Below, one piece after another: positions 31,613 through 40,494 of a stretch of DNA of 46,587 nt; within the stretch, counting starts at the first letter, position 1; each line of letters begins with the position of its first letter. Source of the DNA: an uncultured Lentisphaerota bacterium. GTDB taxonomy: Bacteria > Verrucomicrobiota > Kiritimatiellia > CAIQIC01. The position numbers and the translations under genes were made by a program. The notes under the pieces are model-generated. The model saw nothing but the letters and a program-made list of their open reading frames with translations. It made no database searches and was not told where the DNA came from. The stretch covers positions 1-46,587 of the forward strand of contig CAITZM010000176.1 in the NCBI GenBank assembly GCA_903896925.1. Direction: 5' to 3'.

Positions 31613-31751
31613 ATGGTTAATGGCGGATGGTGGATGGATCATGAAGGACTTCAAACTCACCAGTGCTTTACGAGTAATTCTTTTTCATGGCTGATCCCGC
31701 TGCCGACATGGGCCGGCAACCATCCTTTCTCCATCATGCGCCATTAACCAT
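31613..31751. repeat. 139-bp element bounded by 13-bp perfect inverted repeats
   Basis: ATGGTTAATGGCG (31613-31625) and its exact reverse complement (31739-31751) bracket 113 bp, with imperfect complementarity continuing inward (GATGG, CATGAAGG with CATGATGG-like sequence). It fills the gap between the M48 and cyclase genes and holds no gene. It could be a MITE-like insertion, a long hairpin or an attenuator. Confidence 0.6.
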
Positions 31752-31768
31752 CCTCCCTTAGCCATGTT

Positions 31769-33898
31769 TTGAAAAAGCTTCTCCACGGTTTGTTGCTCGG
31801 CCTCGGCGGCGCGCTTGTCGCGCTGGCCTTGTGGTTTGGCGGCCAGTTGCACTGGCTGGAGAATTCCGCCTGGCTGGCGCGTGTCCGCACCCTCGCCAAG
31901 CCCTCGCCCGCCACCAGCCAGATCAAAGTGATCCTGCTCGACCAACCCAGCTTGGACTGGGGCAAGAACGAGAACAGTTGGGGCACCTGGCCCTGGCCGC
32001 GCGAGGTCTGGGGCGCGCTGCTCGATTTCTGCAAGCGGTCAGGCGTGAAGGCTATCGGGTTCGACGTGCTCTTCACTGAGCCGAGTTCCTATGGAGTTAA
32101 TGACGACCAGGCGCTCGGCGACGCGATCCGGCGAGGCGCGCCGTTTGTCGGTGCCGCCTTCCTCGGCGAACAGCAGGGCGAGTTTACCAACTGGCCTGCG
32201 GCCCTGCCGCTCAAGCTGCCGGCTTTCCAGGCCTGGGACAAGGCAGCCATCCGTTTCTCCAGGGCATGGAAAAGCGCGCCGCGCGCCACCTTTCCGATCT
32301 CGGCCATCGCCACCAACGCGGCCTTGCTGGCCGACGTCAACGGTGTGCCCGATTTCGACGGTGTGTATCGTCATGCGACGCTCGTGCGCGAATTCGATGG
32401 CCACCTCATGCCCTCGCTCGGCTTCGCCACCTACCTCGCCGGCCATCCGCAGGCCCGGCTCGCGCTGGAGCCGGGCTGGCTGACCGTGGATGGCAAGCGC
32501 TTCCCGATCGATAAGCGCGGTCGCGCCATCCTGCGCTTTATCGGCGCACCAGGCGCGCCAGGTGCGCACCAGACCTTCAACGTCCGCGAAATCATCCGCT
32601 CCGAATTGCTGTTGCGCGAAGGCAAGGCGCCGAGCATCGCGCCCTCCGCGCTCAAGGACTGCTACGTCCTCTTCGGCTACAGCGCGCCCGGCTTGCTCGA
32701 TCTGCGCCCGACACCGGTGAGCAAGGTTTATCCCGGTGTCCTGGTGCACGCGACGGCGCTCGACAATCTGCTGTCACGGATGTTCCTGCGCGAGCTGCCC
32801 GACCTGTGGAACGGTCTCGCCACCCTGCTGCTTGCGCTGGCCGCCGGCGTCGCGGGCCGCTTCAGCCGCAACTCCTGGCAGACCGTGCTGGGTTTTGTCG
32901 TCTTCCTCGCGCTCGTCATCGGACTGGGCTTCGCCGGGTATCTGGCCGGCTGGTGGTGGCCGGTCGCGCCCGACCTCGTGGCCGTCGCGTTCGCGCTGGT
33001 CGGGGCGGTCGTCGTGAACTATGCGACGGAAGGCCGGCAGAAGGCGTTCATCAAGTCGGCGTTCAAGTACTACCTCGGCCCGGAGGTCATCGAGCAGATC
33101 ATCGCCGATCCCGCCAAGCTCCAGCTCGGCGGCGAGAAGCGGGAGCTGACGATCTTCTTCTCCGACATCGAAAAATTCTCCGGCTTCTCCGAGCGGCTCG
33201 ATCCGCCGACCTTGACCGGGCTGCTCAATGAATATCTTTCGGAGATGGGCGCGTGCATCCAGGGCGAGGGCGGCTACCTCGACAAGTACATCGGGGACGC
33301 GATCGTCGCGTTCTGGAACGCGCCCCTCGGGCAGGACGATCACGCCGCGCGCGCCTGCCGCGCCGCGTTGCGCTGCCAGCGCCGGCTGGCGGAATTGCGG
33401 CCGGACTTCGAACAGCGCACCAGCGCGGTGGTCAAGGCGCGCATCGGCCTCAATACCGGCGCGGTCATCGTCGGCAACATGGGCTCGCGCGAGCGGTTCA
33501 ACTACACCATCCTCGGCGACGCGGCGAACCTCGCCTCGCGGCTCGAGGGTGCCAACAAGGCGTTCGGCACCTACCTGATGGTCTCCGAGACCACCTGGCA
33601 GCAGAGCGGCGGGAACTTCGTCGGCCGCGAGCTGGGCCGGCTGCGCGTCGTCGGCCGCAAGGCGCCGGTGCGCGTCTATGAACTGGCCGGCCTGCCCGGC
33701 GAGGGGCGGCCCGCGCACTTCGCCGCCTTCGAAGCCGCGCTGGCGCAGTTCTACGCCGGCGAATTTGCCGCGGCGCTCGCCGCGTTCGAGCAGTTGCCGG
33801 ACGATCCGGCGTCCAGGGCCTACGCCGCCCAGTGCCGCGCGCTGCTGGCGCATCCGCCCGCCGCGTGGGACGGCGTGTGGAGCTTGACGGAGAAATGA
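31769..33898 (+). CDS. CHASE2-domain class III adenylate cyclase
   Basis: A 709-residue membrane protein. After an N-terminal membrane helix (LLHGLLLGLGGALVALALWFGG) a CHASE2 sensor lies outside (about 35-330, with the typical IKVILLDQPSLDWG and FDVLFTEPSSYG). Two or three further helices follow (about 335-415). The cyclase domain from about 455 has metal-binding Asp466 (FFSDIEKF) and Asp510 (YIGDAIVAF), the adenine-specifying pair Lys506 and Asp584, and the transition-state Asn587 and Arg591. These residues predict ATP, not GTP, as substrate. The start is a TTG; just upstream is a two-codon ATG-TTT-TGA overlapping it. It is followed 1 bp later by the hydrolase gene. Confidence 0.93.
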   Translation: MKKLLHGLLLGLGGALVALALWFGGQLHWLENSAWLARVRTLAKPSPATSQIKVILLDQPSLDWGKNENSWGTWPWPREVWGALLDFCKRSGVKAIGFDVLFTEPSSYGVNDDQALGDAIRRGAPFVGAAFLGEQQGEFTNWPAALPLKLPAFQAWDKAAIRFSRAWKSAPRATFPISAIATNAALLADVNGVPDFDGVYRHATLVREFDGHLMPSLGFATYLAGHPQARLALEPGWLTVDGKRFPIDKRGRAILRFIGAPGAPGAHQTFNVREIIRSELLLREGKAPSIAPSALKDCYVLFGYSAPGLLDLRPTPVSKVYPGVLVHATALDNLLSRMFLRELPDLWNGLATLLLALAAGVAGRFSRNSWQTVLGFVVFLALVIGLGFAGYLAGWWWPVAPDLVAVAFALVGAVVVNYATEGRQKAFIKSAFKYYLGPEVIEQIIADPAKLQLGGEKRELTIFFSDIEKFSGFSERLDPPTLTGLLNEYLSEMGACIQGEGGYLDKYIGDAIVAFWNAPLGQDDHAARACRAALRCQRRLAELRPDFEQRTSAVVKARIGLNTGAVIVGNMGSRERFNYTILGDAANLASRLEGANKAFGTYLMVSETTWQQSGGNFVGRELGRLRVVGRKAPVRVYELAGLPGEGRPAHFAAFEAALAQFYAGEFAAALAAFEQLPDDPASRAYAAQCRALLAHPPAAWDGVWSLTEK

Positions 33899-33899
33899 G

Positions 33900-34748
33900 A
33901 TGAAATTCATTTTCGGCGGCGTGCGCGGGACGAGCCCGGTCGCGCAGGCGGACTTCCTGAAATACGGCGGCGATACGACGAGTGTGCTCATCGAAGGCCG
34001 CGGGGGCGAAAAGCTTATCATCGATGCCGGCACCGGGCTGCGCGCGCTCGGCGGACGGTTGACCGCGGGCACGGCCGGCGCGGAAGTGCTGCTGCTGATG
34101 ACGCACTACCATCTCGACCACATCATGGGGCTGCCGTCGTTCGCACTCTTCTACAACAAAGCGTGGACGGTCGAAATCGCCGCGCCGCGCCGCGAGGCCT
34201 TCGAACCTGACGAGGTCGTGCGCCGCATCCTGGCCAAGCCGTTCTGGCCGATCCAGCTCGACCAGCTCCATGCGCGACTGAAGTTCACCACCTTGCCCGC
34301 GGTCGCCGGCTCCGTGCGCCGCTATGGCGGCCTGGACATCCGCTGGTGCGCGGTGCACCACCCGGAAGGCTGCCACGCCTATCGCGTCGATGAGCCGGCC
34401 ACCGGCGCCTCGGTGGTCTTTGCCACGGATATCGAGTGGCGCAGCTCCAGCGAGGCGGAGAAACGCGCCTTTTTCCTGCTTTGCTCACAGCCGCGGCCCG
34501 CACGCCTGTTGGTGATGGATGGCCAGTTCTGCCGCGCCAACATTGCGAAGTACAAAGGGTGGGGGCATTCGGCGTGGGAGGACAATGTGGAAGTGGCGCA
34601 GCAGGCCGGCGTGCGCGAGTTGCTGATCACGCACCACGCGCCGCAGAGCAACGATGCCCATCTCGCCAAGGTGGAACAGGCGGCGCACAACCGATGGCAG
34701 GGTGCGGCGCTGGCCGCGGCAGGCATGGAGGTCAACATCAATGGATAA
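33900..34748 (+). CDS. metallo-beta-lactamase-fold hydrolase, candidate cyclic-nucleotide phosphodiesterase
   Basis: A 282-residue MBL-fold protein of the PhnP/COG1235 type, recognised by the start MKFIFGGVRGTSPVAQ, KYGGDTTSVLIE, IIDAGTGLRALGG and the metal motif H69-x-H71-x-D73-H74 in THYHLDHIMG. Other probable ligands are His in WCAVHHPEG and His near ITHHAPQSND at the end. Relatives cleave cyclic or diester phosphates. Given its position between an adenylate cyclase and a cAMP-binding channel, hydrolysis of cAMP is a reasonable hypothesis, but the family also contains other activities. It begins one base after the cyclase stop and overlaps the channel gene by 8 bp. Confidence 0.85.
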   Translation: MKFIFGGVRGTSPVAQADFLKYGGDTTSVLIEGRGGEKLIIDAGTGLRALGGRLTAGTAGAEVLLLMTHYHLDHIMGLPSFALFYNKAWTVEIAAPRREAFEPDEVVRRILAKPFWPIQLDQLHARLKFTTLPAVAGSVRRYGGLDIRWCAVHHPEGCHAYRVDEPATGASVVFATDIEWRSSSEAEKRAFFLLCSQPRPARLLVMDGQFCRANIAKYKGWGHSAWEDNVEVAQQAGVRELLITHHAPQSNDAHLAKVEQAAHNRWQGAALAAAGMEVNING

Positions 34749-36336
34749 AGAAATCACCGAACACATCATCGAGCTTGCGGCGCTGGCCGGCATTCTGGTC
34801 ATCGGCTGGGTCATCGGACTGCCCTTGCGCCGGCGTGCGGCGCGTGCGCTCACGCCCATCGGTGCGCTGCTCGAACCCTTGGTCACGCCGCTGGTCGTGC
34901 TGCTGCTCTCCGGCCTGCTCCAACTCGTCCAAGACAAGCTGCCGAAGATTTCCGCGCTCGGCAACGACCGGATGCTTGCCGCCTGGCTCGTCGTCTGGTC
35001 AGTGGTGACGGGGCTGGCCCTGCTGGAGGGGCTCCTCGCGCTGACCTATCGCTTGCGCGGCCGCCCCTTCCCGCTGCCGAGCCTGCTGCGCAACCTCGTC
35101 CGCGGGCTCCTGCTGGGCGCCGCGGTGCTCGCCGTCCTGCGCTACGGTTTGAAGATGAACGTCTCGCCGGTGCTGGCCTCGACCGCGCTCGTGACCGCCA
35201 TCCTCGGCTTCGCGCTGCAGGGCGTGCTCGGCAACCTGCTCGCCGGCATGTCCATTCACCTGACCCGCTCGCTGCGGCCCGGCGAATGGATCAGCCTGGG
35301 CGAAACCGAGGGCGAGATCCTCCAGACCAACTGGCGCGAAACCCATTTGCGCAGCACCGCCGGCCATACGCTCATCGTGCCCAACAGCAAGATCGCCGAC
35401 GCCACGATCCACAACATGAGCTGGCCGACCCATGTCCGCCGCCACTCGCTCTTCGTGGACGCCAGCTACGATGCGGCGCCTGCCGAGGTCAGCGCCGCCC
35501 TGGTCGCGGCGGCGCTCGCCGTGCCCGACGTCCGGCGCGATCCGCCGCCGCAGGCATTTCCCTGCGCCTACCGGGATTTTGGCATCGGCTACGAACTGCG
35601 CATCTGGATCGACGCCTATCAGAGGCGCACGCCCATCGGCGGCGAGGTCAACCGCATGATCTGGTACCAGTTCAAGCGCCGCGGTATCGAGATCCCGTTC
35701 CCGATGAGCGACAAGCTGCTGTGCGACTTCATGCATGTCGTCAACACCCAGCAGCATCTGCCCGCCTCGCCCGACGAGGCCGCACGCCGCGTCCGCGAGT
35801 TGCAGCGCAGCACCTTTGTGGCCCGCCTGTTTGTGGATGCCGCCGGCCATCCGTTGCTCTCCGAGGGCGACCTGGTCCAGCTTGCGCCGCTGTTGCGCTT
35901 CGTCCGCTACACCGCCGGCGAGACGCTCTTCCGGCAGGGCGAGACAGGCGAAAGCTGCTACGTCATTGTCCGTGGCCGGCTGCACGGCCGGGTGGAGTTC
36001 CAGGACGCGACACCGCCGACCGAGTTCGACCTGCCCGCCGGTTCGCTGTGCGGCGAGATGAGCCTGGTCACCGGCTTGCCGCGTGCGGCCACCCTGACCG
36101 CGCCGGAGGAAACGGAACTGCTCGAAATTTCGCCGGAAGCCTTCACCCGCTTGCTGGGCCTGCGACCGGAGCTTCCGGAGAAGCTCGCCACGCTTGTCGC
36201 CGACCGCGCCACCCAGAACGCACAGAATTACGACCGCCTGAAGGCCATGGGAGTCACCACCGCCAACGCGCTCAAGCACGATACCCTGCTGCAGCGCTTC
36301 AAGCGCCTCCTTGGCTTTGCCGCTTCGCCCGACTGA
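34741..36336 (+). CDS. MscS-type mechanosensitive channel with C-terminal cyclic-nucleotide-binding domain
   Basis: The 531-residue protein has four to five membrane helices (first at about 5-28, last the channel-lining ALVTAILGFALQGVLGNLLAG near 150-170) and the MscS beta domain (EWISLGETEGEILQTNWRETHLRS). The C-terminal 150 residues form a cNMP-binding fold: FVRYTAGETLFRQGE, then CGEMSLVTGLPRAATLTA, the phosphate-binding cassette with its Glu and Arg. The Ala after the Arg (RAAT) is typical of cAMP rather than cGMP preference. Such fusions are ion channels gated or tuned by cyclic nucleotide. The start at 34741 overlaps the preceding stop by 8 bp. Confidence 0.92.
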   Translation: MDKEITEHIIELAALAGILVIGWVIGLPLRRRAARALTPIGALLEPLVTPLVVLLLSGLLQLVQDKLPKISALGNDRMLAAWLVVWSVVTGLALLEGLLALTYRLRGRPFPLPSLLRNLVRGLLLGAAVLAVLRYGLKMNVSPVLASTALVTAILGFALQGVLGNLLAGMSIHLTRSLRPGEWISLGETEGEILQTNWRETHLRSTAGHTLIVPNSKIADATIHNMSWPTHVRRHSLFVDASYDAAPAEVSAALVAAALAVPDVRRDPPPQAFPCAYRDFGIGYELRIWIDAYQRRTPIGGEVNRMIWYQFKRRGIEIPFPMSDKLLCDFMHVVNTQQHLPASPDEAARRVRELQRSTFVARLFVDAAGHPLLSEGDLVQLAPLLRFVRYTAGETLFRQGETGESCYVIVRGRLHGRVEFQDATPPTEFDLPAGSLCGEMSLVTGLPRAATLTAPEETELLEISPEAFTRLLGLRPELPEKLATLVADRATQNAQNYDRLKAMGVTTANALKHDTLLQRFKRLLGFAASPD

Positions 36337-36450
36337 TCTCTTTCCACCGGCTTGGTTTTTCCCGGACCCTCGGCGCGCAGCGGGGCGCAAGCCTCTCGCT
36401 TGGGGTGGAGGGCTGCGCGCGGAGCTGGTTTGCCACCAACCGCCCGCTGC

Positions 36451-36484
36451 AAAAAAAGAACGGCCCGGCGGGTGCCGGGCCGTT
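36451..36484 (-). terminator. rho-independent terminator after metK
   Basis: Reading on the minus strand, an 11-bp perfect stem (36459-36469 with 36474-36484, AACGGCCCGGC) with a 4-nt loop is followed by C and seven T residues (36451-36457). It lies 23 bp past the metK stop. Confidence 0.93.
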
Positions 36485-36506
36485 GCGCTGCGGAGCGGTC
36501 TGAACT

Positions 36507-37712
<1,206 letters not shown>

Positions 37713-37754
37713 GGGTTATGTTCCTTTCTAAAAAAGCCCGCACACTCTAGCGGT

Positions 37755-39533
37755 TTATTCCACTAATTCAAGGATTTCCGGCGCGATCTTGCCCACCAGC
37801 GCGCGGCAGTTGGCCAGCACTTCCTCGGCCGAGCCGGAGCGCAGCGCGGCCAGCCCCAGCTCCTCGGCCTGCGCGAAACGCAGGCTGCGGATCACGTCCT
37901 TGACCAGCGGCACGCCCGGGGCGTTGCAGCTCAATTCATCCACGCCGAGGCCGACGAGCAGCGGCACGAGCAGGGGGTTGCCGGCCATCTCGCCGCAGAC
38001 GCCGGTCCAGAGACCGAACTCGTGGCCGACATCGATCGTGTGCTTGATGAGCTTGATGATCGCCGGGTGCGTCGGCTCGTAGAGGTTGCTGACGAGCTCG
38101 TTGACGCGGTCCACGGCCAGCGTGTATTGGACCAGGTCGTTGGTGCCGATGCTGAAGAACCGGACGTGCGGGGCGATCAGGTCGGCGGTCAGCGCGGCGG
38201 ACGGGATTTCGATCATCACGCCGACCTCGATGTCCTGGTCGAACTCCACGCCGCGCCCGGCCAGTTCGTTCTTGGCCTCGTCCAGCAGGCGGTTGGCCTC
38301 GATGACCTCTTTCACGTTGCTGATCATGGGGTACATGATCTTGATGTTCTTGAGGGTGCTGGCGCGCAGGATGGCGCGGAGCTGTACCTTGAAGAACTCC
38401 GGCTGCGCGAGGCAGAAGCGGATGGCGCGCCAGCCCATGAACGGGTTGACCTGTTGCGGCATCTTGAGGTGGCCGATGAATTTATCGCCGCCGATGTCCA
38501 TCGTGCGGATGATTGCGGTGGCAGGCGCGAGGCGGCGCGCGACCTGCAGGTAGGCCTCGGTCTGCTCATCCTCGGTCGGCACGTTGTTCAGGAACAGGAA
38601 TTCCGTGCGGAACAGGCCGACCCCGTCGGCGCCGTTGGCGATGGCGACCTCGACATCGGCGGGCAGTTCGATGTTGGCGGCCAGCGGCAGGTGGTAGCCG
38701 TCGAGGGTCATGGCGGGCTGGTCGCGGAGCACGTTGAAGCGCTCGCGGATCGCGGACTGCGCCCGGCGCTTGCGCGCGTAGCGCTCGATGCGCTCGGCGG
38801 CGGGCCGCACAAAGACCAGGCCGTGCTGTCCGTCCACCAGCAGCGGGTCGCCGGCGGCCACGCGCAGGCTGATGTCGTGCATGCCGACGACCGCCGGGAT
38901 GCCGAGGGCGCGCGCCATGATCGCGGTGTGGCTGGTCGGGCTGCCCAGGTCGGTCGCGAAGCCGAGCACCTTGGCCTTGTTGAGGCCGGCGGTTTCCGTC
39001 GGCGACAGGTCGTGCGCGATGATGATGCAGGGCGTGCTGATTTCCGCCAGCGCGCTGCTGCTCCGGCCCGCGAGGTTGCGCAGCAGGCGGCGCGCGATGT
39101 CGCGCACGTCCACAGCGCGCTCGCTGAGGTACTCGTCCTGCAGGTTGCGCAGGGCGGTCGCGTACCGGTCGGTCACCTCGTGCAGCACGAACTCGATGTT
39201 CTTGAGGTCGGTGCCCAGCATGCGCACGATCTCGTCGTAGATGGCGCGGTCCTCCAGCATCAGCAGGTGCGCCTCGAAGATCTCCGCGCTCTCCTTGCCC
39301 ATGCTTTCGGTCATGCGGTGCTGCAGGTCGCGGATCTGCTGGCGCGTGGCGACCAGCGCCTGCTCGTAGCGCTGCAGCTCGCGCGGCACGTCGGCCGCCG
39401 TGATGTCGCGGACGACGACGGCATCCTCCTCCGGCGCGAGCACGAAGGCCGGGCCGCTGACGATCCCGGGGGAGACGCCGACGCCCTTGAGTTCCAGTTC
39501 GTCGCCGTTGGTGCTGGGGGGTGCTATGTCCAC
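37755..39533 (-). CDS. ptsI: phosphoenolpyruvate-protein phosphotransferase (PTS enzyme I)
   Basis: The 592-residue EI transfers phosphate from PEP to HPr. The phosphorylated His202 lies in LGSPTSHTAIMAR, which has SPTSH in place of the common GGRTSH; the PEP-binding barrel contains FRTEFLFLNNVPTEDEQ, ATAIIRTMDIGGDK, FFSIGTNDLVQYTLAVDR and GVCGEMAG with the conserved Cys. The start is the GTG directly after the ptsH TGA, with GAGGA upstream, so the two are tightly coupled. No sugar-specific EIIA/B/C gene lies nearby, so the phosphoryl group may go to a regulatory target or to a transporter elsewhere. Confidence 0.96.
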   Translation of the reverse strand: MDIAPPSTNGDELELKGVGVSPGIVSGPAFVLAPEEDAVVVRDITAADVPRELQRYEQALVATRQQIRDLQHRMTESMGKESAEIFEAHLLMLEDRAIYDEIVRMLGTDLKNIEFVLHEVTDRYATALRNLQDEYLSERAVDVRDIARRLLRNLAGRSSSALAEISTPCIIIAHDLSPTETAGLNKAKVLGFATDLGSPTSHTAIMARALGIPAVVGMHDISLRVAAGDPLLVDGQHGLVFVRPAAERIERYARKRRAQSAIRERFNVLRDQPAMTLDGYHLPLAANIELPADVEVAIANGADGVGLFRTEFLFLNNVPTEDEQTEAYLQVARRLAPATAIIRTMDIGGDKFIGHLKMPQQVNPFMGWRAIRFCLAQPEFFKVQLRAILRASTLKNIKIMYPMISNVKEVIEANRLLDEAKNELAGRGVEFDQDIEVGVMIEIPSAALTADLIAPHVRFFSIGTNDLVQYTLAVDRVNELVSNLYEPTHPAIIKLIKHTIDVGHEFGLWTGVCGEMAGNPLLVPLLVGLGVDELSCNAPGVPLVKDVIRSLRFAQAEELGLAALRSGSAEEVLANCRALVGKIAPEILELVE

Positions 39534-39830
39534 TCAATCCTCGAAGAATTTTTGCAGGACCAGGTCCTCAAGCGCGTCGAGCGCCTCGGTTGCGTCCGGG
39601 CCGTGGGCGCTCAGGCGGAGGCTGGCGCCCTGATAGCCCTCGATGGTCATCAGGCCGATGATGCTCTTGCCGGAGACGCGCTGGCCGCCTTTTTCCACGG
39701 CGATTTCGCTCTGGAAGCGGTTGGCCGTCTTGACAAACAGGGCCGCCGGCCGGGCATGAATCCCGAACCGGTTCTGTATGGTCACCTCGCGCGTGAGCGC
39801 CGCCCCGCCGCTGTTGCTTTCATCCGCCAT
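39534..39830 (-). CDS. ptsH: phosphocarrier protein HPr
   Basis: The 98-residue HPr carries the phosphohistidine His25 in GIHARPAALFV and the regulatory Ser56 in VSGKSIIGLM, the site equivalent to Ser46 that is phosphorylated by HPr kinase. About ten residues at the N-terminus precede the usual family start. It transfers phosphate from EI, encoded immediately downstream. The gene is divergent from marR across a 170-bp region. No HprK or EII gene is in the window. Confidence 0.96.
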   Translation of the reverse strand: MADESNSGGAALTREVTIQNRFGIHARPAALFVKTANRFQSEIAVEKGGQRVSGKSIIGLMTIEGYQGASLRLSAHGPDATEALDALEDLVLQKFFED

Positions 39831-39953
39831 ATGAGCCCAAACATCCCTGACCCGCGTTCCTGCCGCGACTTCAGATTAGCGGGTGGGGCGCGGCCCGGCA
39901 AGCAGAAAGCAGGCGCCGGGCGGCCGGGGGTGGGCGCGCGGGGTGTTTTCTGC

Positions 39954-39981
39954 TTGCGAAACGGCGCGCAGGCCGTATAGT
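39954..39981 (+). promoter_or_regulatory. probable marR promoter
   Basis: TTGCGA (39954-39959) and TATAGT (39976-39981) are 16 bp apart, placing transcription start near 39988. Confidence 0.5.
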
Positions 39982-39988
39982 TCGCTCA

Positions 39989-40001
39989 CCGAATATTTCG
40001 G
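39989..40001. promoter_or_regulatory. candidate MarR operator
   Basis: The 13-bp palindrome CCGAATATTTCGG covers the predicted transcription start and lies just before the marR start codon, the usual place for an autorepressor site. Confidence 0.4.
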
Positions 40002-40014
40002 AATGCGAATTAAT

Positions 40015-40494
40015 ATGACCGCCGCCACCCTCAACCTGGACCAGTTCACCGCGCGCCTCATCGCGCTGATGCCGCGCCTCTCGCGCGGCATCTCGCAGCA
40101 CGACATCGCCACGCTCGGCGCGCTCACCCTCCCGCAGATGTGGGCGCTGGAGCACCTCTTCGGCGGCGGGCCTTGCACGATGCGCGCGCTGGCCGCGGAA
40201 CTGCGGCTGCACGGCTCGACGGCGACGGGGCTGGTGGACCAGCTCATGCGCCGCGGGCTGGTCGTGCGCCGCCGCAGCCGCGAAGACCGGCGCGTGGTGC
40301 GCGTGGCGCTCACGGCCCAGGGCCGGCGCAGCCTGGAGCAGATGCACCGGAAGCGGCACGCCTCCCTCATGCAGGGCTTCGGCAAGCATTCGCGCACCGA
40401 GCGCGACAATTTCCTCAAGTCGGTCGAAAAGCTGGTGCTGGGCCTGGCGGAGCCTGTGCCCGCCGCCCCCCTGAGCCCAAAGGATACGCCATGA
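40015..40494 (+). CDS. MarR-family transcriptional regulator
   Basis: A 159-residue winged-helix regulator. Residues about 40-105 form the DNA-binding part: LTLPQMWALEHLF, CTMRALAAELRLHGSTATGLVDQLMRRGLVVRRRSREDRRVVRVALTAQG, with the wing in RSREDRRVVRV. Dimerisation helices flank it. MarR proteins usually repress neighbouring efflux genes until a ligand binds. ATGs at 40003 and 40015 are both possible; 40015 has a slightly better site. It overlaps the outer membrane efflux gene by ATGA, so regulator and pump are one unit. Confidence 0.92.
   Translation: MTAATLNLDQFTARLIALMPRLSRGISQHDIATLGALTLPQMWALEHLFGGGPCTMRALAAELRLHGSTATGLVDQLMRRGLVVRRRSREDRRVVRVALTAQGRRSLEQMHRKRHASLMQGFGKHSRTERDNFLKSVEKLVLGLAEPVPAAPLSPKDTP

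Noticed and set aside
37713..37754. Possible SAM riboswitch before metK
   Set aside because: The gap to ptsI is only 42 bp and shows no SAM-binding fold.
38022..39980. 652-codon plus-strand frame opposite ptsI and ptsH
   Set aside because: Shadow of two firmly identified genes.
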